Source: Candidatus Moraniibacteriota bacterium (lineage in GTDB: Bacteria > Patescibacteriota > Minisyncoccia > Moranbacterales > UBA1568). From it: DNA of 21,075 nt. Of the stretch, positions 1 to 7,068 are shown piece after piece. Below the pieces are notes generated by a model. That model did not search any database and had not been told where the DNA came from. It saw nothing but the letters and a program-made list of their open reading frames with translations. The stretch is taken from contig JAHFOM010000012.1 in NCBI GenBank assembly GCA_023261685.1, positions 1 through 21,075 on the forward strand. The letters run 5' to 3'. The position numbers and the translations under genes were made by a program. Position 1 is the first letter of the stretch; each line of letters starts with the position of its first letter.

Positions 1-512
1 AGACCATCGAAGGCTGCCTGTGTCTTGGCAATGACCAACACTCCGGATGTTTCCCGATCCAATCGATGTACGATTCCTGGACGCAGAGGATCATCACCGA
101 TGCCGGCAAGCGCCGGATAAGTAGTCGCGATAAAATGCGCAACTGTATCACGCTCGCGATTGCCTGCCGGATGCATCTGGATGCCCGCGGGCTTGTTGAG
201 AACCAGAAGAAAATTGTCTTCATACAGAATCGGTATCTGGATGTTTCGCCGAGACTCCAATTGAGGGGCGGAGATGGACAAGATTGCTTCAGACATCTCT
301 ATGACATCGTGTAGTTTCACGCAGTGATCAGGCGATACAAGAGCGCCGTTGAGAGTTACCTCTCCTGCTCTAATATGGCGGCTGAGGGCGCCTCGTGACA
401 GCATATTCTCAGGGTATTTCTCCCGCAGAAGCGCCAGTAGGGCCACATCAAAACGCTTATCGACGAAGCGACGGGGGATTTCCAATATTCTTTTTTTTGC
501 GGATACTTTCAT
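1..512 (-). CDS. RluA/RluD-family 23S rRNA pseudouridine synthase, 5' part (3' end outside window)
   Basis: Reading the minus strand from the ATG at 512 gives 170 codons without a stop up to the window edge. The N-terminal part (about residues 10-75) looks like an S4 RNA-binding domain, with the pattern RGALSRHIRAGEVTLNG followed by a conserved DHCVKLHDVIE-like strand. The catalytic domain begins with ILYEDNFLLVLNKPAGIQMH (about 95-114), and near the edge it carries HRLDRETSGVLV, the family's signature; its Asp is the catalytic residue that attacks the uridine base. Family members convert uridines of large-subunit rRNA to pseudouridine. The paralogue (RluC, RluD or other) cannot be settled from half the protein, so no symbol is given. 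The start has no Shine-Dalgarno site; a -10-like TATACT ends only 12 bases upstream, which would give an almost leaderless mRNA. Confidence 0.93.
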   Translation of the reverse strand, partial: MKVSAKKRILEIPRRFVDKRFDVALLALLREKYPENMLSRGALSRHIRAGEVTLNGALVSPDHCVKLHDVIEMSEAILSISAPQLESRRNIQIPILYEDNFLLVLNKPAGIQMHPAGNRERDTVAHFIATTYPALAGIGDDPLRPGIVHRLDRETSGVLVIAKTQAAFDG

Positions 513-524
513 AAAAATCGTATA

Positions 525-530
525 AGTATA
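525..530 (-). promoter_or_regulatory. Candidate -10 box for the pseudouridine synthase gene
   Basis: On the minus strand TATACT lies 12 bases before the ATG at 512. No good -35 hexamer is seen at 16-18 bases. If used, transcription would start about five bases before the start codon. This is inferred from sequence only. Confidence 0.4.
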
Positions 531-534
531 CTCG

Positions 535-563
535 TAGACGCTCCCTCGCTAGAATGATATACT
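535..563 (+). promoter_or_regulatory. Promoter of the D-lactate dehydrogenase-type gene (extended -10)
   Basis: A -35-like TAGACG (535-540) is followed after 17 bases by TATACT (558-563). TG at 555-556 makes an extended -10 (TGNTATACT). Transcription would start near 570, leaving a leader of about 119 bases before the ATG at 689. It is back to back with the candidate promoter of the leftward gene. Confidence 0.65.
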
Positions 564-586
564 ATAGAACATAATAATGGGTAGAG

Positions 587-610
587 CAATGCGGAGCAAG
601 GCTCGCATTG
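587..610 (+). repeat. Leader hairpin 1 upstream of the dehydrogenase gene
   Basis: CAATGC-G-GAGC (587-597) pairs with GCTC-GCATTG (601-610) around an AAG loop, giving 10 bp with one bulged G. No T-tract follows, so it is not a standard terminator. The 12 bases AGCAAGGCTCGC within it (595-606) recur exactly at 640-651. Confidence 0.6.
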
Positions 611-624
611 TAAACAAACTTCTT

Positions 625-651
625 TTGCTTCCCATATGAAGCAAGGCTCGC
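625..651 (+). repeat. Leader hairpin 2 and second copy of the 12-base repeat
   Basis: TTGCTTC (625-631) pairs with GAAGCAA (638-644) around CCATAT. Its right arm runs into the second copy of AGCAAGGCTCGC (640-651). Both hairpins lie in the predicted 5' leader of the dehydrogenase mRNA. The function is unknown. Confidence 0.55.
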
Positions 652-688
652 CGGAAAAAATATTGCTCAAACATAAAGCTTTCTCGTT

Positions 689-1705
689 ATGAAAATCGCA
701 TTCTTTGAAACGAATGGATCGGATAAAGAGTATCTCTCAGAAGCGCTGGGCGGGCGGCACGAGCTCTTTTTCTCCGAAGATCCGCTGACTGAAGCCAATG
801 TTTCAAAGGTCGCCGCGTATGAAATCATTTCCATTTTTATCCATTCGACTCTCACTACGACACTGATCGAAAAACTGGCAGGAGCGCGGTGCATCACGAC
901 CCGTTCAACCGGCTTCGATCATATCGACAGAGCCGCCTGCCAAGCCAGAAATATCACCGTCTGCAATGTTCCTTATTATGGGGAAAACACCGTCGCCGAA
1001 CACACGTTTGCTCTCATCCTCGCCCTTTCCAGAAATGTCCACAAGTCCTACGCCCGTGGATTAAAGAAAGACTTTGCCATCGAGGGGCTCATCGGCTTCG
1101 ATCTCAAAGACAAGACTCTAGGTGTCATCGGCACCGGACATATCGGCCTCCACGTCATCCGAATCGCCAAAGGCTTCGGAATGCACGTCATCGCCTGCGA
1201 TACCCGTCGCGATACATTTCTTTCGGAAATACTGCACTTCAAATACGCTCCGCTCGACCAAGTATTAAAAGAGTCCGACATCGTCACGGTACATATCCCA
1301 TACAATGAACAGACGCACCACCTCATCAACAAGGAAAACATCCGCCAGATGAAACCAGGAAGCCTTCTCATCAATACGGCGCGCGGCGGAATCATAGACA
1401 ATGAAGCACTCGCTTGGGCGCTCGATAATGACACCCTTTCCGGCGCCGGTCTCGATGTGCTCGAAGGAGAAGAATACATCAAAGAAGAACAGCAGTATCT
1501 CCACAAGAACAACGATCCGGAACGAGCCAGAAAAATCGAGCAGAATCACAGCTTACTGAGCCGCGACAACGTTGTTTTCACGCCGCATATCGGATTTTAC
1601 AGCGAGGAAGCTCTAAAAAGAATCCTTGATACCACTTTAGAAAACATTACCGGGTTCATACTCGGTACGCCCAAAAATTCAGTATCCATTACGCCAAAAA
1701 AATAA
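689..1705 (+). CDS. D-lactate dehydrogenase-type NAD-dependent 2-hydroxyacid dehydrogenase
   Basis: The 338-residue protein has the usual length for D-2-hydroxyacid dehydrogenases, which interconvert 2-oxoacids such as pyruvate and D-hydroxyacids such as D-lactate using NADH. The split catalytic domain (about 1-100 and 300-338) surrounds a Rossmann domain with GTGHIG at 148-153 and the NAD-selecting Asp171 after the second strand. The catalytic triad of the family is visible: Arg232 in NTARGG, Glu261 in GLDVLEGEE, and His300 in FTPHIGF. The overall pattern, including STGFDHID and NVPYYGENTVAEH, is closest to the LdhA/D-LDH branch. In a fermenter it would reoxidise NADH at the end of glycolysis. 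It is monocistronic: own promoter, terminator 30 bases after the stop. No strong Shine-Dalgarno site precedes the ATG. Substrate is inferred from family only. Confidence 0.93.
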   Translation: MKIAFFETNGSDKEYLSEALGGRHELFFSEDPLTEANVSKVAAYEIISIFIHSTLTTTLIEKLAGARCITTRSTGFDHIDRAACQARNITVCNVPYYGENTVAEHTFALILALSRNVHKSYARGLKKDFAIEGLIGFDLKDKTLGVIGTGHIGLHVIRIAKGFGMHVIACDTRRDTFLSEILHFKYAPLDQVLKESDIVTVHIPYNEQTHHLINKENIRQMKPGSLLINTARGGIIDNEALAWALDNDTLSGAGLDVLEGEEYIKEEQQYLHKNNDPERARKIEQNHSLLSRDNVVFTPHIGFYSEEALKRILDTTLENITGFILGTPKNSVSITPKK

Positions 1706-1734
1706 CGGGCTTCTTTATACTGAACCGCTCTTTC

Positions 1735-1763
1735 AATCCTCTTTTTTTGAGAGGATTTTTTTT
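1735..1763 (+). terminator. Rho-independent terminator after the dehydrogenase gene
   Basis: AATCCTCT (1735-1742) pairs with AGAGGATT (1750-1757) around a 7-base T-rich loop, and a run of T follows to 1763. It separates the dehydrogenase gene from the downstream redox/RNR block. Confidence 0.85.
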
Positions 1764-1803
1764 CTTTCGTCATCCGTATCTTGTGCACTTACTATGAAAA
1801 ATA

Positions 1804-1819
1804 ACACTATATATTGTTG
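1804..1819 (+). promoter_or_regulatory. NrdR-box-like dyad upstream of the peroxiredoxin-SOD-nrdAB block
   Basis: ACACTATATATTGTTG matches the NrdR box consensus recalled as acaCwATATaTwGTGt at 14 of 16 positions and is itself a dyad (AACA-n-TATATA-n-TGTT). NrdR is the ATP/dATP-sensing repressor of ribonucleotide reductase genes. Most known sites come as pairs about 31 bp apart; no convincing second box is visible. Its centre lies about 98 bases before the inferred transcription start. Confidence 0.5.
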
Positions 1820-1874
1820 ATATTACAAAAATTAACAAAAATGAGGTCAATTTCTTGGCTTAAAAAGGGATGAT

Positions 1875-1903
1875 TTGACACATACAAGGAGAGCTCGTAT
1901 GAT
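1875..1903 (+). promoter_or_regulatory. Near-consensus sigma-70-type promoter of the peroxiredoxin operon
   Basis: TTGACA (1875-1880), a 17-base spacer and TATGAT (1898-1903) match the housekeeping promoter at 11 of 12 positions, and an AT-rich stretch lies upstream. Transcription would begin near 1910. This decides the start of the next gene: the in-frame TTG at 1875 and ATG at 1899 lie before the transcription start and cannot be used if this promoter is real. Confidence 0.8.
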
Positions 1904-1946
1904 AGAAAAACGACTCAAACAACACTCAATCATTAACATAAAAATT

Positions 1947-2564
1947 ATGTATCAAGATGCATGTTGCGGAGGAGATGCTTACGCATCAGGCACACCGATT
2001 ATCGGTCAGCCGATTCCGGAATTCGAGGTTGATATCTATCATGAGGAAGCTTTCCGAACGGCACACCTGTCTGACTTCAAAGGCAAGTGGGTCATCTTCT
2101 TTTTCTACCCCGCGGATTTCACTTTTATCTGTCCGACGGAGCTGGAAGATATGGCAGCGCATTACCCGGAGTTTCAGAAACTGAACGCGGAAGTGCTTTC
2201 AGTCAGTACCGACACCAAATTCGCTCACAAGGCATGGCACGATCATTCTGCCGCTATCAAAAAAATATCTTTCCCGATGATCGCTGATCCCACAGGCGAG
2301 CTGACAAGAACTATGGGAGTGTACATAGAAGAAGGCGAAGATCGGGGACTGGCACGCCGAGGGACATTCATCATCGATCCGGATGGTATCTTGCAGGCCT
2401 ATGAGGTACATAGCAACAATATCGGGCGTAGCGCGGGTGAGCTCCTACGCAAACTTGAAGCGGCTATCTTCGTCCGCGAGCACGGAGGCGAAGTCTGCCC
2501 AGCCAACTGGAAACCAGGCTCCAAGACGCTCAAGCCCGGTATCGATCTCGTCGGAAAAATCTAA
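1947..2564 (+). CDS. Typical 2-Cys peroxiredoxin (AhpC/Prx1 class)
   Basis: This 205-residue thiol peroxidase reduces hydrogen peroxide and organic peroxides in the cytoplasm. The peroxidatic Cys62 sits in PADFTFICPTE, giving the universal PxxxTxxC motif (Pro55, Thr59, Cys62). The resolving Cys184 lies in GEVCPANWKPG near the C-terminus, as in typical 2-Cys enzymes that form a disulfide between subunits. Arg138 in GLARRGTFIID fits the active-site arginine. The N-terminus has an extra CC pair (Cys6, Cys7). The reading frame stays open upstream to 1875, but a strong promoter occupies 1875-1903, so the ATG at 1947 is chosen; no Shine-Dalgarno site precedes it. Superoxide dismutase starts 21 bases after the stop with no terminator between, so the two are probably co-transcribed. 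Its electron donor (AhpF, thioredoxin) is not in the window. Confidence 0.93.
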   Translation: MYQDACCGGDAYASGTPIIGQPIPEFEVDIYHEEAFRTAHLSDFKGKWVIFFFYPADFTFICPTELEDMAAHYPEFQKLNAEVLSVSTDTKFAHKAWHDHSAAIKKISFPMIADPTGELTRTMGVYIEEGEDRGLARRGTFIIDPDGILQAYEVHSNNIGRSAGELLRKLEAAIFVREHGGEVCPANWKPGSKTLKPGIDLVGKI

Positions 2565-2585
2565 CCCAAAAAAAATGAGAAGGTT

Positions 2586-3161
2586 ATGGCTGACATTTAC
2601 ACAGCAAAAGACTTCAAGCATTTACTCGGACTGGCAGGATTCTCCGATACCCTGCTGACAAACCACTTCACCCTCTACGAAGGATATGTGAAGAACACCA
2701 ACGCGCTTATCAGTCTCTTGGAAACCAAAGAAATCGGCACACCTGAATATGCCGAACTACAGCGTCGTTTCGGCTGGGAGTGGAATGGTATGCGTCTGCA
2801 CGAGCTCTGCTTCGGCAATATGACCAAAAATGCTTCACCCTTGGCAGAAGGGAAGCTGCGAGAAAAAATCGAGAAAGTCTACGGCAGTTTCGAGGATTGG
2901 CAGAAAAATTTTGTCGGGGTAGGCAGTATGCGGGGGATCGGCTGGGTCATCCTCTTCCACGATCGCGAAAAAGATGAGTTGTTCAGCACTTGGATTAATG
3001 AACACGATATGGGACACTTGGCAGGGTGTACGCCGCTCCTCGTTATGGATGTCTTCGAGCACGCCTATATGCTTGACTATGGAATCAAAAAGATCGACTA
3101 CATTGAAGTATTTCTCAAATCTATAGACTGGGTGACTGTAGAAGAACGGTTTTCGCGCTAA
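2586..3161 (+). CDS. Superoxide dismutase, Fe/Mn family
   Basis: The 191-residue protein dismutates superoxide to oxygen and hydrogen peroxide, which the upstream peroxiredoxin can then remove. Candidate metal ligands are His27 (NHFTLYEGYV), His72 (RLHELCFGN), Asp155 and His159 (VMDVFEHAY). It departs from the textbook enzyme in three ways. The N-terminal HHxxHHxxYV motif is replaced by one with a single His, and the His-to-YV spacing is one residue shorter. Residue His140 (INEHDMGH) stands where the second-sphere Gln of MnSOD would align. The Trp of DVWEHAY is Phe. These point to a separate branch of the family, and metal choice (Fe, Mn or either) cannot be predicted. A GAGAAGG sequence lies just before the ATG, closer than usual. 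No terminator lies before the RNR genes. Confidence 0.92.
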   Translation: MADIYTAKDFKHLLGLAGFSDTLLTNHFTLYEGYVKNTNALISLLETKEIGTPEYAELQRRFGWEWNGMRLHELCFGNMTKNASPLAEGKLREKIEKVYGSFEDWQKNFVGVGSMRGIGWVILFHDREKDELFSTWINEHDMGHLAGCTPLLVMDVFEHAYMLDYGIKKIDYIEVFLKSIDWVTVEERFSR

Positions 3162-3253
3162 TACAAAAATAATATGGTGAACCGACTCACAGCCTGACTG
3201 AAACATTCTCCACGATGCTCTTCGGACTGTCGGTAGCGGTCTACTCTACCTCT

Positions 3254-5869
3254 ATGTCTCTTACACAAGTAAAACGCCGCGACGGAGAAGTGGTTCCTTT
3301 TGATCGAGCGCGCATCGAACGGGCGATCGAGCTCGCCTGCGACGCCACAGGAGAAACAGACAAGGGCTTCATTCCGAAAATAACCGATGATATCATCCAT
3401 GATCTTATTCTTTCCTGCGGGGAAGAGAGCGACGTGCATATTCCCTCCGTCGAGAAAATCCAGGATTTCGTCGAGAAGCACCTGATGAGAGAGGGGCGCT
3501 ATGAAGTGGCCAAAGACTATATCCTCTATCGCGAGAAACAGAGTGAGAAACGAGAGGAGCGCAAAGAGAAGCTTGTCGAACAATTCGAGAAGCATTCAAT
3601 GAAAGTGACCAAGGCAAATGGAAAACAAGAGCTCTTCGATATCAAAAAAATCAAGGCGGTGTTTGATCGTGCGGCCGCGGGATATGAGCAAGAATGCCTC
3701 TTCGAAGATTTGATCGAAGCATTCAAAAAAAATATTGTCAACGAGATCAAGACTTCCGACATCAATAAACTGCTCATCAAGACCTGCGTCGACCTCGTCA
3801 CGGTAGAGAATATTTTCTGGCAAAACATTGCTGCGCGCATCCTGCTCGGCGATCTCTACAAACAAGCCATCAAAAATCGGCAGTTGGAACAAAAAGACGT
3901 CTACTCACCGGCGTCCTACAAGGCGCTCTTCGACGACTATATCGCCCGCGGACTCTACTATAAGGATTTTTATACCTACTACAGCGCTGAAGATATTTTA
4001 GAAGCAGGCAAGCATCTCTCGCGAGACACCGATCAGAGTTACGAATACACGACCGTCGTCTCTTTCGCCAAGCGCTACCTGCTCAACCCGAACAAAGTAG
4101 TAATGGAACTGCCGCAGGAAATGTATATGTCACTGGCGCTGTTCCTTGCTATCCCGGAAAAGGCAGAGAACCGACTAGCATTCGCTTTCAAAATATATGA
4201 GCATTGCTCGAAACAGCGGATTTCTCTCCCGACGCCGACCCTGCTCAACGCCCGCACCAACTACCACCAGCTGTCCAGCTGTTTCAAGATAAATGTCGAT
4301 GACGATTTGCGGGGGATCTACCATGCGGTGGAAAACATGGCGCAGATTTCCAAATTTGGCGGCGGTGTCGGAGTCTACCTCGGCAATATCCGCGCCCGCG
4401 GCAGCTCTATCCGCGGAGTAGCGGGGATGTCCGGCGGCGTCAACCCGTGGGTCAAAGTCATCAACGATACCGCGGTCGCCGTCAACCAGCTTGGAGCGCG
4501 TCTCGGAGCTATTTCCGTGACGCTGGATATTTGGCACCTCGATATCTACGACTTCCTCGATCTCCAGACAGAAACCGGAGACATTCGCGCCAAAGCCTTC
4601 GATATATTTCCGGCCGTCTCCATTCCCGACCTCTTTATGAAAAGACTCGAGGAAGACGGCGATATCAGCCTCTTCGATCCGCATGAGATAGAGTCCTTGT
4701 ACGGGAAATGCCTGCAGGATACGTTTGACACCTCTTTTGAAGCATTCTATCTGACGCTGGAAAAAGATGAACGGATGAAGATGAAGAAGGTCGTCAAAGC
4801 GAAAGAAGTGTTCAAGAAATTCTTGAAATCAACCGTCGAAACCGGTATGCCGTATGTTTTTTTCCGCGATACGGTCAACCGCTTGAACCCCAACAAACAC
4901 GCCGGCAATATCTACTCCACCCAGCTCTGCACGGAAATCTGCCAGAACACTTCTTCTACGAAGTTTCTTGAGGAAGTCATCGAGGATGGTAAAATCGTCA
5001 TCCGCTATGAGCCGGGCGACCTCGTGGTCTGCAACCTCGCTTCCATCAACGTCGCTACCGTCTATGAACCGGAGATGATCGCGGAGGTCTTTCCTGTCGT
5101 AATGCGCGTTCTCGACAACGTCATCACCCTCAACTACTATCCCATTCAGGAAGCCAAGCGCACCTCTTTGCGCTACCGCAGCGTGGGTCTCGGCTATCTG
5201 GGATTGGCGGAGTACCTCGCCACCCATAAACTTGCTTACGACAGCGAGGAAGCCCGCCAAGAAGTCGATCGTCTCTTCGAGCGCTACACGTATCACACCT
5301 ATCTCGCATCCGTAGACATCGCCCGGGAACGCGGGACCTACGAGCTCTACCCCGGCAGTGAATACTCCAAAGGAATCCTCCTGGGGCGGAAACAGGAATG
5401 GTTCGAACAACACACGCCTTTCGCCGAAGAATGGAAAAAACTTTTTGCTGATATGAAAGAATATGGCGTACGGTTCGGCTATCACACTGCTCCCGCACCG
5501 AATACCTCGACTGCCGGCGTCGTCGGCACCACGGCGGCACTGCTTCCGATCTACAAGAAATTCTTTATCGAAACCAACCTCTCCGCCCCAACTATCCGCG
5601 TCGCTCCCAAGCTTTCCAAGGAAAACTTCTGGTACTACAAGGAGTACATCAATATGAATATGAATGATGTCATCGATATGATGGCAGTCATTTATCCCTG
5701 GATCGACCAGTCCATCTCCTTTGAATGGATGATCGACCCTTCAAAGGTCAGCCCAGCTCAGCTCTACAGCTACTATATGAAGGCCTGGGGGCAGGGCATC
5801 AAGACCGTCTACTACGTACGGAGCCTGTCAGCGGAAGTGAAGGAGGACTGCGTCAGCTGCAGCGGGTAG
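3254..5869 (+). CDS. nrdA: Class I ribonucleoside-diphosphate reductase, alpha (catalytic) subunit with two ATP-cones
   Basis: The protein (871 residues from the ATG at 3254) reduces ribonucleotides to deoxyribonucleotides with the radical made by the beta subunit encoded next. Two ATP-cone regulatory domains are seen in tandem: residues about 4-95 (VKRRDGEVVPFDRARI) and about 115-208, the second more degenerate. The barrel carries the redox pair Cys343 (QLSSCFKIN) and Cys593 (DLVVCNLASIN), the thiyl-radical Cys559 and Glu561 (LCTEIC), and the radical-transfer pair Tyr853-Tyr854 (TVYYVRS). The C-terminal CVSC (Cys866, Cys869) is the swinging-arm dithiol reduced by thioredoxin or glutaredoxin. 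Gln557 occupies the place of the Asn of E. coli SNLCLEI. The frame is open to an ATG at 3215, but the first ATP-cone starts right after 3254, so the shorter form is preferred. Neither start has a clear Shine-Dalgarno site. Confidence 0.95.
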   Translation: MSLTQVKRRDGEVVPFDRARIERAIELACDATGETDKGFIPKITDDIIHDLILSCGEESDVHIPSVEKIQDFVEKHLMREGRYEVAKDYILYREKQSEKREERKEKLVEQFEKHSMKVTKANGKQELFDIKKIKAVFDRAAAGYEQECLFEDLIEAFKKNIVNEIKTSDINKLLIKTCVDLVTVENIFWQNIAARILLGDLYKQAIKNRQLEQKDVYSPASYKALFDDYIARGLYYKDFYTYYSAEDILEAGKHLSRDTDQSYEYTTVVSFAKRYLLNPNKVVMELPQEMYMSLALFLAIPEKAENRLAFAFKIYEHCSKQRISLPTPTLLNARTNYHQLSSCFKINVDDDLRGIYHAVENMAQISKFGGGVGVYLGNIRARGSSIRGVAGMSGGVNPWVKVINDTAVAVNQLGARLGAISVTLDIWHLDIYDFLDLQTETGDIRAKAFDIFPAVSIPDLFMKRLEEDGDISLFDPHEIESLYGKCLQDTFDTSFEAFYLTLEKDERMKMKKVVKAKEVFKKFLKSTVETGMPYVFFRDTVNRLNPNKHAGNIYSTQLCTEICQNTSSTKFLEEVIEDGKIVIRYEPGDLVVCNLASINVATVYEPEMIAEVFPVVMRVLDNVITLNYYPIQEAKRTSLRYRSVGLGYLGLAEYLATHKLAYDSEEARQEVDRLFERYTYHTYLASVDIARERGTYELYPGSEYSKGILLGRKQEWFEQHTPFAEEWKKLFADMKEYGVRFGYHTAPAPNTSTAGVVGTTAALLPIYKKFFIETNLSAPTIRVAPKLSKENFWYYKEYINMNMNDVIDMMAVIYPWIDQSISFEWMIDPSKVSPAQLYSYYMKAWGQGIKTVYYVRSLSAEVKEDCVSCSG

Positions 5870-5871
5870 AT

Positions 5872-5904
5872 CAGTCAACAGGAAACAGTTAACAAAAAAC
5901 AGCA
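5872..5904 (+). repeat. CAGTTAACA-type low-complexity repeat between nrdA and nrdB
   Basis: The nrdA-nrdB gap is made of short variants of CAGTTAACA and AAACAG units (CAGTCAACAGGAAACAGTTAACA and further A-rich copies). A very similar block occurs directly after dnaN at 20097-20126. Both sit immediately 3' of a stop codon. Confidence 0.5.
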
Positions 5905-5930
5905 GAAAGATGCTATGACTGAAGAAATGC

Positions 5931-5935
5931 GGAGG
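5931..5935 (+). promoter_or_regulatory. Strong Shine-Dalgarno site that decides the nrdB start
   Basis: GGAGG lies six bases before the ATG at 5942, an ideal spacing. The alternative ATG at 5915 has only a weak purine stretch upstream. This is the clearest ribosome-binding site in the window. Confidence 0.75.
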
Positions 5936-5941
5936 AATCCG

Positions 5942-6958
5942 ATGTTCAACCCGAATGGTAATGACGAAATAGAGGTCCGCACCATCATTAAAGGCGCTAC
6001 GACCGGGCTCTTCAATCTCAATACTACCAAATATCCGTGGGCCAAATCCCTCTATCAGGTGATGGTCGGTAATTTTTGGTTGCCGGAAAAAGTATCCGGA
6101 CTGAAGGACGACGCGCGGATGTTTCAGAGTGATCTCTCGACAGAAGAACAGCGTGCCTACAAAGGCATCCTCTCATTCCTTACTTTTCTCGATTCTCTCC
6201 AGACGGTCAATCTCCCGCATTTTTCCGAATACGTCACCTCGCCGGAAGTCAACCTCATCCTCTCTATCCAAGCCTATCAGGAAGCCATCCATTCGCAGTC
6301 GTATGCCACGATCCTCGAGTCAGTCGTGGAAAGCAAGGAACGCGACGAGATTTACTATTTCTGGCGTACCGACAAGATTCTCCTTGAACGCAACACCTAT
6401 ATCGGGCAGATCTACGAGGACTTCGTCAATGATCCGACAGACGCTAATTTTTTCCGCGGCATCGTTGCCAACTTCCTCCTTGAGTCCATCTATTTCTACA
6501 ACGGATTCGCCTTCTTCGACAGTCTCGTTGATCGGATGAAGATGCTCGCTACCGGGCGAATGATCGCCTATATCCGCCGCGACGAGTTGACCCACATCAC
6601 TATTTTTGCCAACCTGATCCGGGAAATTCGCAAGGAATTTCCTGACATCTACAACGAGGAGCTGATCCGCGAGATGATGGGGATGGCGGTCACGCAGGAA
6701 ATCGAGTGGAGCAAACACATCCTCGGCGACCGCATCCCCGGCATCAGTGGCGAAACGACGGAGAACTACACCAAGTGGCTCGCCAATAATCGCCTCGCGA
6801 TGCTCAACATCGGTCCGCTCTATCCCGAAGCCGTCACCAACCCCTACAAGCACCTCGACCGCTTGCAAGACACCAATAGCGACAAAAGCAACTTCTTCGA
6901 GACGACGGTCGTCAATTATACCCAGTCGACGAGTATGAATGGCAGTTGGGATTTTTAA
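5942..6958 (+). CDS. nrdB: Class I ribonucleoside-diphosphate reductase, beta (radical-generating) subunit
   Basis: The 338-residue ferritin-like protein holds the dinuclear metal centre that, with oxygen, makes the radical used by NrdA. All six carboxylate/His ligands are visible, numbered from the 5942 start: Asp84 (LTFLDSLQ), Glu114 and His117 (QEAIHSQSY), Glu181 (LLESIYFY), Glu215 and His218 (RRDELTHI). Tyr121 is at the place of the stable tyrosyl radical (Tyr122 in E. coli), which argues for a tyrosyl-radical subclass (Ia-like) and against the Phe-bearing Mn/Fe class Ic. Trp46 in NFWLPEKV and Tyr326 near the C-terminus fit the radical-transfer chain to NrdA. The ATG at 5915 would add nine residues, but GGAGG before 5942 favours the shorter form. 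The gene follows nrdA by about 70 bases and ends at a terminator that closes the block. Confidence 0.95.
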   Translation: MFNPNGNDEIEVRTIIKGATTGLFNLNTTKYPWAKSLYQVMVGNFWLPEKVSGLKDDARMFQSDLSTEEQRAYKGILSFLTFLDSLQTVNLPHFSEYVTSPEVNLILSIQAYQEAIHSQSYATILESVVESKERDEIYYFWRTDKILLERNTYIGQIYEDFVNDPTDANFFRGIVANFLLESIYFYNGFAFFDSLVDRMKMLATGRMIAYIRRDELTHITIFANLIREIRKEFPDIYNEELIREMMGMAVTQEIEWSKHILGDRIPGISGETTENYTKWLANNRLAMLNIGPLYPEAVTNPYKHLDRLQDTNSDKSNFFETTVVNYTQSTSMNGSWDF

Positions 6959-6992
6959 GCAAGCCGGTACGATTGAAAAAAAAATGAACAAG

Positions 6993-7024
6993 AAATCCCT
7001 CGTCGGTTCCGCCGGGGATTTTTT
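6993..7024 (+). terminator. Rho-independent terminator after nrdB
   Basis: AAATCCC (6993-6999) pairs with GGGATTT (7015-7021), with an inner CGG/CCG helix and a short T run. It closes the peroxiredoxin-SOD-nrdA-nrdB block; the next promoter starts 14 bases later. Confidence 0.75.
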
Positions 7025-7037
7025 CTTACAAGATATG

Positions 7038-7046
7038 TGGTATACT
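7038..7046 (+). promoter_or_regulatory. Extended -10 promoter of the pilin-like gene
   Basis: TGG-TATACT is an extended -10 of the same form as those before the dehydrogenase gene and dnaA. No -35 is evident. Transcription would start near 7053, leaving a leader of about 16 bases without a Shine-Dalgarno site before the ATG at 7069. Confidence 0.65.
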
Positions 7047-7068
7047 ATCCATACATTTATTTTCTTTT

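Noticed and set aside
1875..1946. Longer peroxiredoxin starting at TTG 1875 or ATG 1899
   Set aside because: A near-consensus promoter occupies 1875-1903, so these codons would not be in the mRNA; the extra residues do not look like peroxiredoxin.
3215..3253. Longer NrdA start at ATG 3215
   Set aside because: It adds 13 residues without family similarity; the ATP-cone begins just after the ATG at 3254. Not excluded, but less likely.
4175..4684. Minus-strand frames opposite nrdA
   Set aside because: They are complements of a well-conserved coding region, with no independent support.
5942..6958. Class Ic (Mn/Fe, Phe) RNR, considered because of the multi-cone NrdA
   Set aside because: The beta subunit has Tyr121 at the radical site and a full set of six metal ligands, pointing to a tyrosyl-radical class.
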